The notes beneath the pieces are model-generated. The model was not told the DNA's origin, did not search any database, and saw only the letters and a program-made list of their open reading frames with translations. A stretch of DNA of 32,538 nt from Algoriphagus sp. (lineage in GTDB: Bacteria > Bacteroidota > Bacteroidia > Cytophagales > Cyclobacteriaceae). The stretch lies in NCBI GenBank assembly GCA_018336015.1, contig JAGXQZ010000086.1, forward strand, positions 1 to 32,538. The letters run 5' to 3'. Shown here one piece after another: positions 15,631-22,712 of the stretch (positions within the stretch are counted from its first letter, which is position 1; the number at the start of each line of letters is the position of its first letter). A program made the position numbers and the translations under genes.

Positions 15631-16491
15631 ATGAACAGAAAGCCTTTTTCATTCCAAATCACCCAATTGGATCCGGCTAAGGATCACGAGCAGATTTCCT
15701 TCTTGCTTTCTTGCCATGTTTTTCCTTGGGATTTGGAGCGAGCCTTAGAGTTTGCCTTGTTTCGTACCTTCGCGATCCCCTCTATTTCAGGACTTTTGGC
15801 TCAAACGGGGGAATTTCAGCATCGCCCCCGCAAGCGATACGATGACACAGAATTAATCCTTTTTGAGATTTTGGAACATGGCATGAACAGCCTCCGAGGA
15901 AAGCGTGCTATACGCCGGATGAACTCCATGCATGGGCGTTTTGAGATCTCCAATGATGATTTTCTCTACGTGTTGTCCACTTTTATTTTCGAACCGATTC
16001 GTTGGCTGGAAAAATACGCCTACCGACCGATGACCGAACTGGAAAAGCAAGGGGTTTTCAAAAACTACCTCGAGCTCGGCCGCCGGATGAACTTAAAAGA
16101 CGTCCCTCAGACTTTGGAGGAATTTGAGCGATTCAATCTGGACTATGAAGCCAAACACTTTCAATATGCAGCCTCCAATCGCCTGATTGCCGACAAAACC
16201 ATCGACTTGCTCTTGGGGTTTTACCTGCCCAAATGGCTTTTTGGAGTAGGACGACCCTTTGTTTTTGCGCTGCTGGACGAGCCCTTGAGAGTGGCTTTGG
16301 GGATTAGAAAAGTGGCCTCTTGGAGAAAGGTTCTGATGAAAGCAGGCCTGAGAGTCCATGCCATTTTTCACCAAATCAGCAGCGAACCAACCGAACCTGT
16401 CTTAGGTACTCGAAGGAAAAGGCCCACTTATCCCGAGGGATATCAGATTGAGGAATTGGGCACGTTTCCTTCTAAAAGCAGTCAAGACTAG
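15631..16491 (+). CDS. MpaB/Lcp-type (DUF2236) oxygenase family protein
   Basis: 286 aa from the ATG at 15631. An upstream start at 15553 would run into the divergent NTF2-like gene and adds an unlikely hydrophobic lead. The segment RAIRRMNSMHGRFEISNDDFLYVLSTFIFEPIRW carries the family's conserved arginines and the His (H101) expected to bind heme b. YRPMTELEKQGVFKNYLELGRRM is also characteristic. Relatives include rubber oxygenase Lcp and fungal MpaB, which cleave C=C bonds, but bacterial homologues are mostly uncharacterised. Its stop shares the bases CTAG with the stop of the convergent membrane protein gene. Confidence 0.8.
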   Translation: MNRKPFSFQITQLDPAKDHEQISFLLSCHVFPWDLERALEFALFRTFAIPSISGLLAQTGEFQHRPRKRYDDTELILFEILEHGMNSLRGKRAIRRMNSMHGRFEISNDDFLYVLSTFIFEPIRWLEKYAYRPMTELEKQGVFKNYLELGRRMNLKDVPQTLEEFERFNLDYEAKHFQYAASNRLIADKTIDLLLGFYLPKWLFGVGRPFVFALLDEPLRVALGIRKVASWRKVLMKAGLRVHAIFHQISSEPTEPVLGTRRKRPTYPEGYQIEELGTFPSKSSQD

Positions 16492-16922
16492 CGAGATACT
16501 TTGCTGGTTTGGGAGCGTGCTCCGGCTAATTTGGCACCAAGTAAAGCCATCGGAAAATAAGCCAAGAGGAGGTCGGTGACATTAAACCAAAGGGGTGCTG
16601 GCAATGCCATCACCATAAAAGTGCCGCCTACGAAAAACAGTAACCCAATCAAAATTGCCAATTCTTTGGCAAAAGATGCTGCAATCTTGGCTGTGATAAA
16701 TGCTCCTACCAAGGTCCCCAACGCATGGGCAAGAAAAGGAATCAAAAAGTGCTTAGGTTGCATGATGTCCATAGCTACTTCTAGACCTTCCATGGTGGTC
16801 AAATCAGCACCATCAGGTGGCGGGATCAGCGCCGCACTGTTCATTACAAGCAGGGAATTGACGGTGCCCCCGATAAGTACCCCCAGGATTACAGCAATCG
16901 TGTTTTTAAGAATCGGATGCAT
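16488..16922 (-). CDS. Small four-helix membrane protein, unknown function
   Basis: 144 aa with four hydrophobic segments, near residues 5-28, 60-82, 87-107 and 112-130. The first has a glycine-rich helix (VILGVLIGGTVNSLLVM) and the second HALGTLVGAFITAKIA, suggesting tight helix packing. I recognise it as a type common in Bacteroidota but have no function for it. It follows the DUF1003 gene by one base on the same strand, so the two are probably co-transcribed. Confidence 0.75.
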   Translation of the reverse strand: MHPILKNTIAVILGVLIGGTVNSLLVMNSAALIPPPDGADLTTMEGLEVAMDIMQPKHFLIPFLAHALGTLVGAFITAKIAASFAKELAILIGLLFFVGGTFMVMALPAPLWFNVTDLLLAYFPMALLGAKLAGARSQTSKVSR

Positions 16923-16923
16923 A

Positions 16924-17682
16924 TCAGTGAGATTTAGCGTTTGAGTTTTTGATTTGTCTGAGGAGGTCTTCCATGTAGTCCACCTGCACTTCTTGGATTT
17001 CCAGCAGTTTTCTGTTTTGGTGGACGAGGAGGTGGTCTATTTTTTCGCTCAAAAGTTTGATTTCCAGCTCAGCCTTCAGGTCTATTTTGTAGTCATGCTC
17101 TGATCGGATTCGATCTTTTGCTTCTTGACGATTTTGGCTCATCATGATGATCGGAGCCTGGATGGCGGCCAGGCAGGAAAGAATAAGATTAAGCAGAATA
17201 AATGGAAATGGGTCGAAAGGCTTCGTAGCTAGGATGTAGGCATTGGTAATCATCCAGATCACCAGAAAAGTGAAAAAGAGAATGATAAAAGTCCAGCTTC
17301 CTCCAAACGTAGCGATGTGATCAGCCATCCGCTCTCCAAAAGTAAGCTCGGGATCAGTATCATCCTGAATCTTCTCGGAGAGAATGGAGTTATCCCGGAT
17401 AGCTACCATTACTTGCTGATCTATTCTCGCCAACTCTCCTTTTTCTTCTTCGATCATCCGAGTGAGGTAGAGACGTCGGTAAAAGTTGAGTTCGGATAAG
17501 CTGATGTAATCTTCAGGACCAAATCCGGGATTTTCCTTACAAATCAGGTTCAAAATACCGGCCCGGATTTCCGCACCAATCATCGCTTCACCTTCAGGGA
17601 TCGATTTTTGGCTGATGTAGCTTTTGATCACGGCTTCAGCTTTTTCGTTTTCCTGAGAACGTACCGCTTGCCATATCAGCAA
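16924..17682 (-). CDS. DUF1003 family membrane protein
   Basis: 252 aa. The central DUF1003 domain has TFGERMADHIATFGGSWTFIILFF, then WMITNAYILATKPFDPFPFILLNLILSCLAAIQAPIIMMSQNRQEAKDR, giving two TM helices. A helical extension (about 190-250) may be a coiled coil. The N-terminal part (IPEGEAMIGAEIRAGILNLI) is usual for the family. The start at 17682 overlaps the preceding gene by 47 bases in another frame. A later start would remove conserved sequence, so the overlap looks real. Function unknown. Confidence 0.85.
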   Translation of the reverse strand: MLIWQAVRSQENEKAEAVIKSYISQKSIPEGEAMIGAEIRAGILNLICKENPGFGPEDYISLSELNFYRRLYLTRMIEEEKGELARIDQQVMVAIRDNSILSEKIQDDTDPELTFGERMADHIATFGGSWTFIILFFTFLVIWMITNAYILATKPFDPFPFILLNLILSCLAAIQAPIIMMSQNRQEAKDRIRSEHDYKIDLKAELEIKLLSEKIDHLLVHQNRKLLEIQEVQVDYMEDLLRQIKNSNAKSH

Positions 17683-17992
17683 GATTTACCTTTCCGCTGA
17701 TGGAAGATTCCGTGGCAGTACCATCGTAGGTGATCCGATTTCCCTGGATGGAAAACTCCAAGTGAAGGACATTCCCTTTCAAGGTACCTGTGACTTGCGA
17801 ATCACCGAGCGAACCGGAGTAGGTTCCTGTTATTTTCTCACCTTCCTGCTTGAGGACAAAAGTGGGATTTCCACTTCCCATATCCGTTTGCACATCGACT
17901 GTCCAAGTTCCGGTAAGGTCAATTTTCGTTTGTGCTTGAGCGACAAAACCAAAAGTGAAAATGAGGAGAAAGAAAAGCAACAAGGTTTTCAT
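17636..17992 (-). CDS. Small secreted beta-rich (lipocalin-like) protein
   Basis: 118 aa. Signal peptide KTLLLFFLLIFTFGFVAQAQ (cleavage near residue 20), then alternating short strands: GTWTVDVQ, PTFVLKQEGEKITGTYSG, QVTGTLKGNVLHLEFSIQG, RITYDGTATESSISGKVN, GTFSGKRK. The pattern is a small antiparallel barrel seen in many exported bacterial proteins of unknown function. It appears complete even though its last 47 bases overlap the DUF1003 start. It lies 59 bases downstream of the reductase-Rid fusion gene. Confidence 0.75.
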   Translation of the reverse strand: MKTLLLFFLLIFTFGFVAQAQTKIDLTGTWTVDVQTDMGSGNPTFVLKQEGEKITGTYSGSLGDSQVTGTLKGNVLHLEFSIQGNRITYDGTATESSISGKVNLADMASGTFSGKRKS

Positions 17993-18051
17993 AGCGAGAT
18001 GAAATTAGGGTTACCAAAAGTTATGATTTATTCTCCTCCAATTTGCACTTT

Positions 18052-19515
18052 TCAGTCTTTTTTTGGCTCGAGGACAGCCTCTACCTCCATTTCAACCAAA
18101 TACTCCTCCCCGATCAGATCTGCCCGGACCATGGTATTGGCAGGCTGGATTCCTGCAAACCGCTGCCCATGAGCTCTGGAAATCGGTTCCCATTGATCCG
18201 CATTTCGGATGAAAATTCGTGTTCGGACGACATCTTCCAAGGTTCCTCCAAGGGATTGGATTGCTCCCTCGATTTTGTCCAAGATAAAATGCGCCTGAGC
18301 ACCGGGGTCATTTCCTCCCATTGCTTTTGAGCCATGAGTGGCGGTCGTACCTGAAACCAAGATGCGGTTTCCTTTTTTCACCGCTCGGCTAAATCCTGCA
18401 ATATCTTCCCAAATGGTGCCGCTCAAAGCTTTGATCCGTCCATCAGTGCCCTCCACTGTCGGATAGGGAGCAGGAAACGAAGCGACGTGATGGCTCAAAT
18501 CTCCCGAGGCAGTCAGGAAAGGCGGTTTTCGGTATTCGTCTCCACAATCACCGGGGATTTTAGAAAGCGTGTGAAGAACCTGTCTGAGCTGGGTTTCGTC
18601 CGATTCATCCAACTGGAAGGAAAAAAGCCGTTCGTTATCAGCGATGTGTTCGCTCTTTCCCAATCGTGCTCCTATGATGACTCCAGCCACAGCCGGGCGG
18701 GTCATGATGTAGTGGCTGGCAATATTGGCAATCCCTACCTGATGCTTTTTGGCAATACGGCCAAGGGTCTGAAGTAAATCTTGAAACTGATCCCATCCCC
18801 CTGCTGCGTCGATAAATCGCTTGTATTTCATCTGTGACCAGGTCAGGGATTCATTCAGGACAGGTTCGGATTTTCCAAGCCATTTTTCGGAAAGAAATCC
18901 GCCTGCCACCGTACCAAAGGCCAGCAATTTAACACCATGTTTCAGGCATAATGCAGTCATCTCCCCTGCAGCCCGCTGATCGAGGAGCGAATAACAAACC
19001 TGATTGGAGACCACTTCTATCCCTGAGTTGACCGCAATACTGAGGTGCGCTGTATCAAAATTGGTCAATCCAAGATGCTTGATCAGGCCTTCTTCCTTGA
19101 GTTCCTGAAGCCAAAACAGGCAATCCACCCAACTCGGATGGGCATATTGCCAAGCATGAAACTGCATCAGGTCAATCCGATCGGTTTGCATGCGGGTGAG
19201 GGCAGTTTCTACGGCTTTTCTCACTTGATCTTTGGTGATGCTGTCGGGAGAAGGCACCCATTTGGTGAAAAACTGAGCCGAATCGCCTCCGTAGGTTTGC
19301 CGGAACACACCGGTGATTTCCTCTGCCGAACCGTAATGATCGGCCATGTCAAAAGTGGTAAAACCGGCATCCACGTAGGCTTTCATGGATTGGGCAGCTT
19401 CGTGCGGGTTAACCTTGTTGCCGTCTCGCTCCAGATCGGCAATTTGCCAGAGTCCAGTCAGCGCCCTGCAAATGGTCAATCCGGGGGCTAATTCAGTGTA
19501 TTTGGAAAGGGTCAT
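18052..19515 (-). CDS. Aldo/keto reductase fused to a Rid (YjgF/UK114) domain
   Basis: 487 aa, two domains. Residues 1-320 are an aldo/keto reductase with the full catalytic tetrad: D56 and Y61 in FDMADHYGSAEE, K85 in FFTKWVP and H120 in LMQFHAW. The downstream barrel includes HLGLTNFDT and ASHYIMTRPAVAGVIIGAR. Residues ~355-487 are a Rid domain (NRILVSGTTATHG, VVRTRIFIRNADQWEPISRAHGQRF). The arginine needed by RidA imine deaminases (R105 in E. coli) is Asn460, while Glu120 is kept as E475, so it belongs with the non-R105 Rid subfamilies and probably is not a classic imine/enamine deaminase. The AKR half should reduce a carbonyl with NAD(P)H. Its start lies one base after the permease stop, so both are in one operon, suggesting handling of an imported amine or amino-acid derivative. 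Confidence 0.9.
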   Translation of the reverse strand: MTLSKYTELAPGLTICRALTGLWQIADLERDGNKVNPHEAAQSMKAYVDAGFTTFDMADHYGSAEEITGVFRQTYGGDSAQFFTKWVPSPDSITKDQVRKAVETALTRMQTDRIDLMQFHAWQYAHPSWVDCLFWLQELKEEGLIKHLGLTNFDTAHLSIAVNSGIEVVSNQVCYSLLDQRAAGEMTALCLKHGVKLLAFGTVAGGFLSEKWLGKSEPVLNESLTWSQMKYKRFIDAAGGWDQFQDLLQTLGRIAKKHQVGIANIASHYIMTRPAVAGVIIGARLGKSEHIADNERLFSFQLDESDETQLRQVLHTLSKIPGDCGDEYRKPPFLTASGDLSHHVASFPAPYPTVEGTDGRIKALSGTIWEDIAGFSRAVKKGNRILVSGTTATHGSKAMGGNDPGAQAHFILDKIEGAIQSLGGTLEDVVRTRIFIRNADQWEPISRAHGQRFAGIQPANTMVRADLIGEEYLVEMEVEAVLEPKKD

Positions 19516-19516
19516 A

Positions 19517-20998
19517 TCAGTCTTGTGGTAATTTCGAGAATCTGTTTTTCAGGTTAGGATCGGATTTTTGGAGTTTTTTCCAACGGAAATAGAAAAGAAG
19601 GCTAGCCAAGCCCATCACAATTAGCCACACCCAAGTGGAGTGAAAATACCAGGCTGAAACTTCAGCAGAAAGGTCTTTGCTCACGTGGATTAGTAGAAAG
19701 GCAGAAAGAAAAAGGGTACCCACCAGCGCAATTATTAGCTGACTGAAAGGGTGTTTGAAGATCTTGATTTCGCTTGCCAAAGCCGGGTTTCGCTTAGGCA
19801 GTAAAGCGACTGAGAGACACATGAGCAGGAAATTGACCAACATGGAAGTGACCATGATGTCGATTCCCAGAAAGAAATCACCAGCGAAATGGCTTCCCAA
19901 AATCCCGACTGTCGAAACCGAAGCACTCAGCAAAATCGCCAAGTAGGGAGAATGATGCTTGGGGTGGATTGTAGCTAATGCTTTTGGAAAAATCCCATCT
20001 TCAGCCCAGGAAAAAACCAATCGGGACACCGAAAGAATCATCGCTGGAAGGTCATTGAGCAAGGCAATTGCTGCTCCCAGCAAAATCACCACCCCAAGAC
20101 CAGTAGGCAGTAAATAGGAAAGAAGTCCTGCGGCGGTGATGTCTTTGATCTGAGACTCAAGAGCCACAAACTGCCAAGGTACCGCATGGTAAACGGCAAA
20201 TGTGAACGTGAAATAAAACAAGCCCACCGTCAAAATCGCCAAGCCGATCGCTTTGGGAAGGTTTTTAGTAGGATTTTTGGCTTCTCCTCCCGCCTGTGCG
20301 ATCGAGTCAAATCCTATGAAGCTTGAAAACAGAATTGCTGTGGCAGAGAGAAAAGTCGTCCAGTTAAATTCTGCTGAGAACAACTCAAGTTGCCGGCCTT
20401 CTTTTTCCATCAAGGCATTCGAAAAGTCCTCAGTTGTAAAGCTCAGTCCTGCGAAAATCACCACCGCCCCAAGGGCAAACATCAAGACCATCAGCGGAAT
20501 CAAGGTGCGCTCGTAGGATTTCACCCCAAGCATATTGATCCCTGCAAAGAGCCAAAGGAGACCAACAGACAAGACCACTCGCACCAAAGAATGGCTTAAC
20601 CAATCCGCCAAAGCAGTCCATTCCAAAGCAACAGCTACATCCCGAAAGAAGGGAACCACCACGTAGGAAATCACTCCTATCACAATAGATAGCCCAAACC
20701 ATTGCGAAAAACTGGCCACAAAACCCCAATAGGGATGAATTGCCCTACTGGCATACAGGTAGGATCCTCCTGCTCTCGGCATGGCAGAAGCTAAAATCGA
20801 GTAGGCTAAAGCGGCAAAAATCGCCGGAATGGCTGCAAATAGGAAAGCCGGAAGGACATAGGGACCGATACCGGGCACATTGCGCTGGATCATAAAGGGC
20901 ACCACATAGATCGATGCACCGATCATCGAGCAAATCCCGGTGGCGGCAAGTCCTAAAAGACCGAGTTGACGATTGAGATGAGAGGGTTGTTGGGTCAT
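19517..20998 (-). CDS. APC-family amino-acid permease
   Basis: 493 aa with about 12 TM helices. The N-terminal LGLLGLAATGICSMIGASIYVVPF is the APC TM1 substrate-binding segment (the G-S/T-x-I-G pattern, here GICSMIGA). TM6-region FSSFIGFDSIAQAGGEAKNP is also diagnostic. A short cytoplasmic C-tail (YFRWKKLQKSDPNLKNRFSK) follows. It imports or exchanges an amino acid or amine; the substrate is unknown but may be the compound acted on by the reductase-Rid fusion encoded one base downstream. Likely first gene of that operon. Confidence 0.9.
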   Translation of the reverse strand: MTQQPSHLNRQLGLLGLAATGICSMIGASIYVVPFMIQRNVPGIGPYVLPAFLFAAIPAIFAALAYSILASAMPRAGGSYLYASRAIHPYWGFVASFSQWFGLSIVIGVISYVVVPFFRDVAVALEWTALADWLSHSLVRVVLSVGLLWLFAGINMLGVKSYERTLIPLMVLMFALGAVVIFAGLSFTTEDFSNALMEKEGRQLELFSAEFNWTTFLSATAILFSSFIGFDSIAQAGGEAKNPTKNLPKAIGLAILTVGLFYFTFTFAVYHAVPWQFVALESQIKDITAAGLLSYLLPTGLGVVILLGAAIALLNDLPAMILSVSRLVFSWAEDGIFPKALATIHPKHHSPYLAILLSASVSTVGILGSHFAGDFFLGIDIMVTSMLVNFLLMCLSVALLPKRNPALASEIKIFKHPFSQLIIALVGTLFLSAFLLIHVSKDLSAEVSAWYFHSTWVWLIVMGLASLLFYFRWKKLQKSDPNLKNRFSKLPQD

Positions 20999-21067
20999 AG
21001 AAGGCTAAAAATAGAGAAAAGCCTCCGACTCAACCAATGCCTTCCAAGTAATCCTGATTTACTTTTT

Positions 21068-21088
21068 GATTCCGTGAATCACGATTCA
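21068..21088. promoter_or_regulatory. Candidate operator of overlapping GATTC inverted repeats
   Basis: GATTC-CGT-GAATC (21068-21080) overlaps TGAATC-AC-GATTCA (21075-21088). Three half-sites lie within 21 bases. The site lies 70-90 bases before the start of the permease/reductase-Rid operon, a plausible regulator site. No promoter motif was identified with it. Confidence 0.35.
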
Positions 21089-21170
21089 ATGGTTGGAAAA
21101 ATTCATTAGAGAATCAGAAAATCACTAGCTCATCAGGACCAAACTCTTTATCGATTCAATTAGCTTTTCT

Positions 21171-21250
21171 AACCACAATAGACACATAGCAGCACATAGC
21201 TTTTTAGCGGAAAACTTTTCTATGTGTTTTCTATGTGCCTTATGTGGTTT
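21171..21250. repeat. Inverted-repeat element, copy 1 (AACCACAATAGACACATAG type)
   Basis: Starts AACCACAATAGACACATAG and ends CTATGTGCCTTATGTGGTTT, which are near reverse complements. The interior AGCACATAGCTTTTTAGCGG is shared with copy 2. Transcripts would form a long imperfect hairpin. Confidence 0.8.
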
Positions 21251-21408
21251 AAAGTTTAAATGTCCTTGCCTACCTGAGTGTCCGCACATACGACTTAGAA
21301 TAATACTTCATCCTGAAAAGAAGAAAAACAAAAAAAATTTGTGCATCTGTGGCAAATCATAGAAGTCCAGCTTCTGAAGAAGTGGGACAGTAAGGAAGAA
21401 GCTTTTTG

Positions 21409-21489
21409 AACCACACTAGACACATAGCGGCACATAGCTTTTTAGCGAAAAACCTTTTCCTATGTATTTCTTATGTGTCTATTGTGGTT
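21409..21489. repeat. Inverted-repeat element, copy 2
   Basis: Starts AACCACACTAGACACATAG and ends TATGTGTCTATTGTGGTT; the outer 18 bases are reverse complements with one mismatch. The whole element closely matches copy 1. On the minus strand it lies about 70 bases after the czcB stop and could terminate that operon or stabilise its transcript. Confidence 0.8.
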
Positions 21490-21560
21490 CAAATTTTCAT
21501 GCTTTCCATCTTTTGAAAAGAAGATCTGTACTCATCTTGAGTCATCCGCGAGAAAATTCC

Positions 21561-22712
21561 TTACAACAAATTAAACCCGCCTTTTACCAACACTACCGTG
21601 GTAGAATCAAGTGCCTTCTCCGGTTCAATCGCTAGGTAATGCTTGCCTTTGGCACCTGGAATGACTTTCACTTTTTCCAAAACATATCCATTCTCGGTTT
21701 TTGACTTTTGAATCAAAATATACCGATCCTGATCCACCTCTAGGACCGACTCCTCAGGCACTGCCAATGACACTTGTGGATCCAGTTGGATTCTTGCTTG
21801 TAAAAACATCCCCGGAGTCATTTTGGATTCCTGCTTTTCATCCACCAAATGCGCGTGAATATTGATTTGGCGCTGCTCATTGATTGACTGACCGACCACA
21901 TAGATCTTGGCTTGCATCACTTCTCCTGGTTTGTCAGGACTGGTAAATTCCACCTTTTGACCTGGATGTACCCGGTTGGCATCTTTTTCAAACAGCACCA
22001 ACTCCACATGGATATGCTCCCGACTGAGCAAGGTGACCGCCTTTCCTGCCGCGGGCAAAAACTGTCCCGGCACGACAAACACATCCTCCACAAACCCACT
22101 GATTGGGGAAGTCACCGCTACTTTGGTCTTGATAGACTGAGGGGTAAGCTGATCCGCATTGATCTGAATCAGGGAAAGTTGCTTCTTCAAACTCTCGGAC
22201 TTAGCTAACGCTGTCTGGTAATCGGCCTCTGCTTTGAGGTAGTTTTTTTGAGCAGATATCTGCTCAGCAGCCAAGGTGCGTTGACGTTCAAATTCAGATT
22301 TGAGGTAGGTCAATTGGCTTTTGGTTTCTAAGTAATCCTGCTGCAAACGAATAAAATCCGGGTTTTCGAGATTAAAGAGTACCTCCCCTTTTTTGACCGG
22401 TTGCCCTTCAAGCAATTTAATATCCTGTACATAGCCTCCATAGTAGGCAGAAATTTCTCGCATGCCTTCGACCGGAATCTGCACCGTACCCTGCACCGTA
22501 ATTTCCTCTGAGAACTCTCCGGTGTGTAGTGGACCCCATTCCATTTTCATGGTTCGGAATTGGTCTTCCGTGAGGACAATTTCCTTGGAATCCTCAGGGG
22601 CTTCTGCTACTTCAATCCCATTTTCGGAGGATTCATTTTTGGAACAGGAGGTCGCGAGTACTAGTGCTAGAGCGCCCGAAAGTAAGATTTTATATGCCTG
22701 AATAGTCTTCAT
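21561..22712 (-). CDS. czcB: Heavy-metal efflux periplasmic adaptor (CzcB/CusB-like lipoprotein)
   Basis: 383 aa. The signal peptide ends in LATSC (Cys23), a lipobox. The adaptor layout follows: first lipoyl half (GGYVQDIKLLEGQPVKKGEVLFNLENPDF), helical hairpin about 130-195, second half (VAVTSPISGFVEDVFVVPGQFLPAAG), beta-barrel and C-terminal domain. No His- or Met-rich metal-binding N-terminus is visible. Its start codon shares one base with the czcA-fusion stop, so translation is coupled. It links the CzcA permease to the outer-membrane factor. Last gene of the metal-efflux operon. Confidence 0.92.
   Translation of the reverse strand: MKTIQAYKILLSGALALVLATSCSKNESSENGIEVAEAPEDSKEIVLTEDQFRTMKMEWGPLHTGEFSEEITVQGTVQIPVEGMREISAYYGGYVQDIKLLEGQPVKKGEVLFNLENPDFIRLQQDYLETKSQLTYLKSEFERQRTLAAEQISAQKNYLKAEADYQTALAKSESLKKQLSLIQINADQLTPQSIKTKVAVTSPISGFVEDVFVVPGQFLPAAGKAVTLLSREHIHVELVLFEKDANRVHPGQKVEFTSPDKPGEVMQAKIYVVGQSINEQRQINIHAHLVDEKQESKMTPGMFLQARIQLDPQVSLAVPEESVLEVDQDRYILIQKSKTENGYVLEKVKVIPGAKGKHYLAIEPEKALDSTTVVLVKGGFNLL

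Larger units (their letters stand above)
20999..21560. other. Intergenic region with repeats between permease and metal-efflux loci
   Basis: 562 bases without a supportable gene. It holds an overlapping inverted repeat of GATTC half-sites at 21068-21088, about 70 bases before the permease start, and two copies of an inverted-repeat element (21171-21250 and 21409-21489). The region also contains TTTGTGCATCTGTGGCAAAT (21338-21357), which resembles a sequence on the far side of the metal locus. Confidence 0.65.
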
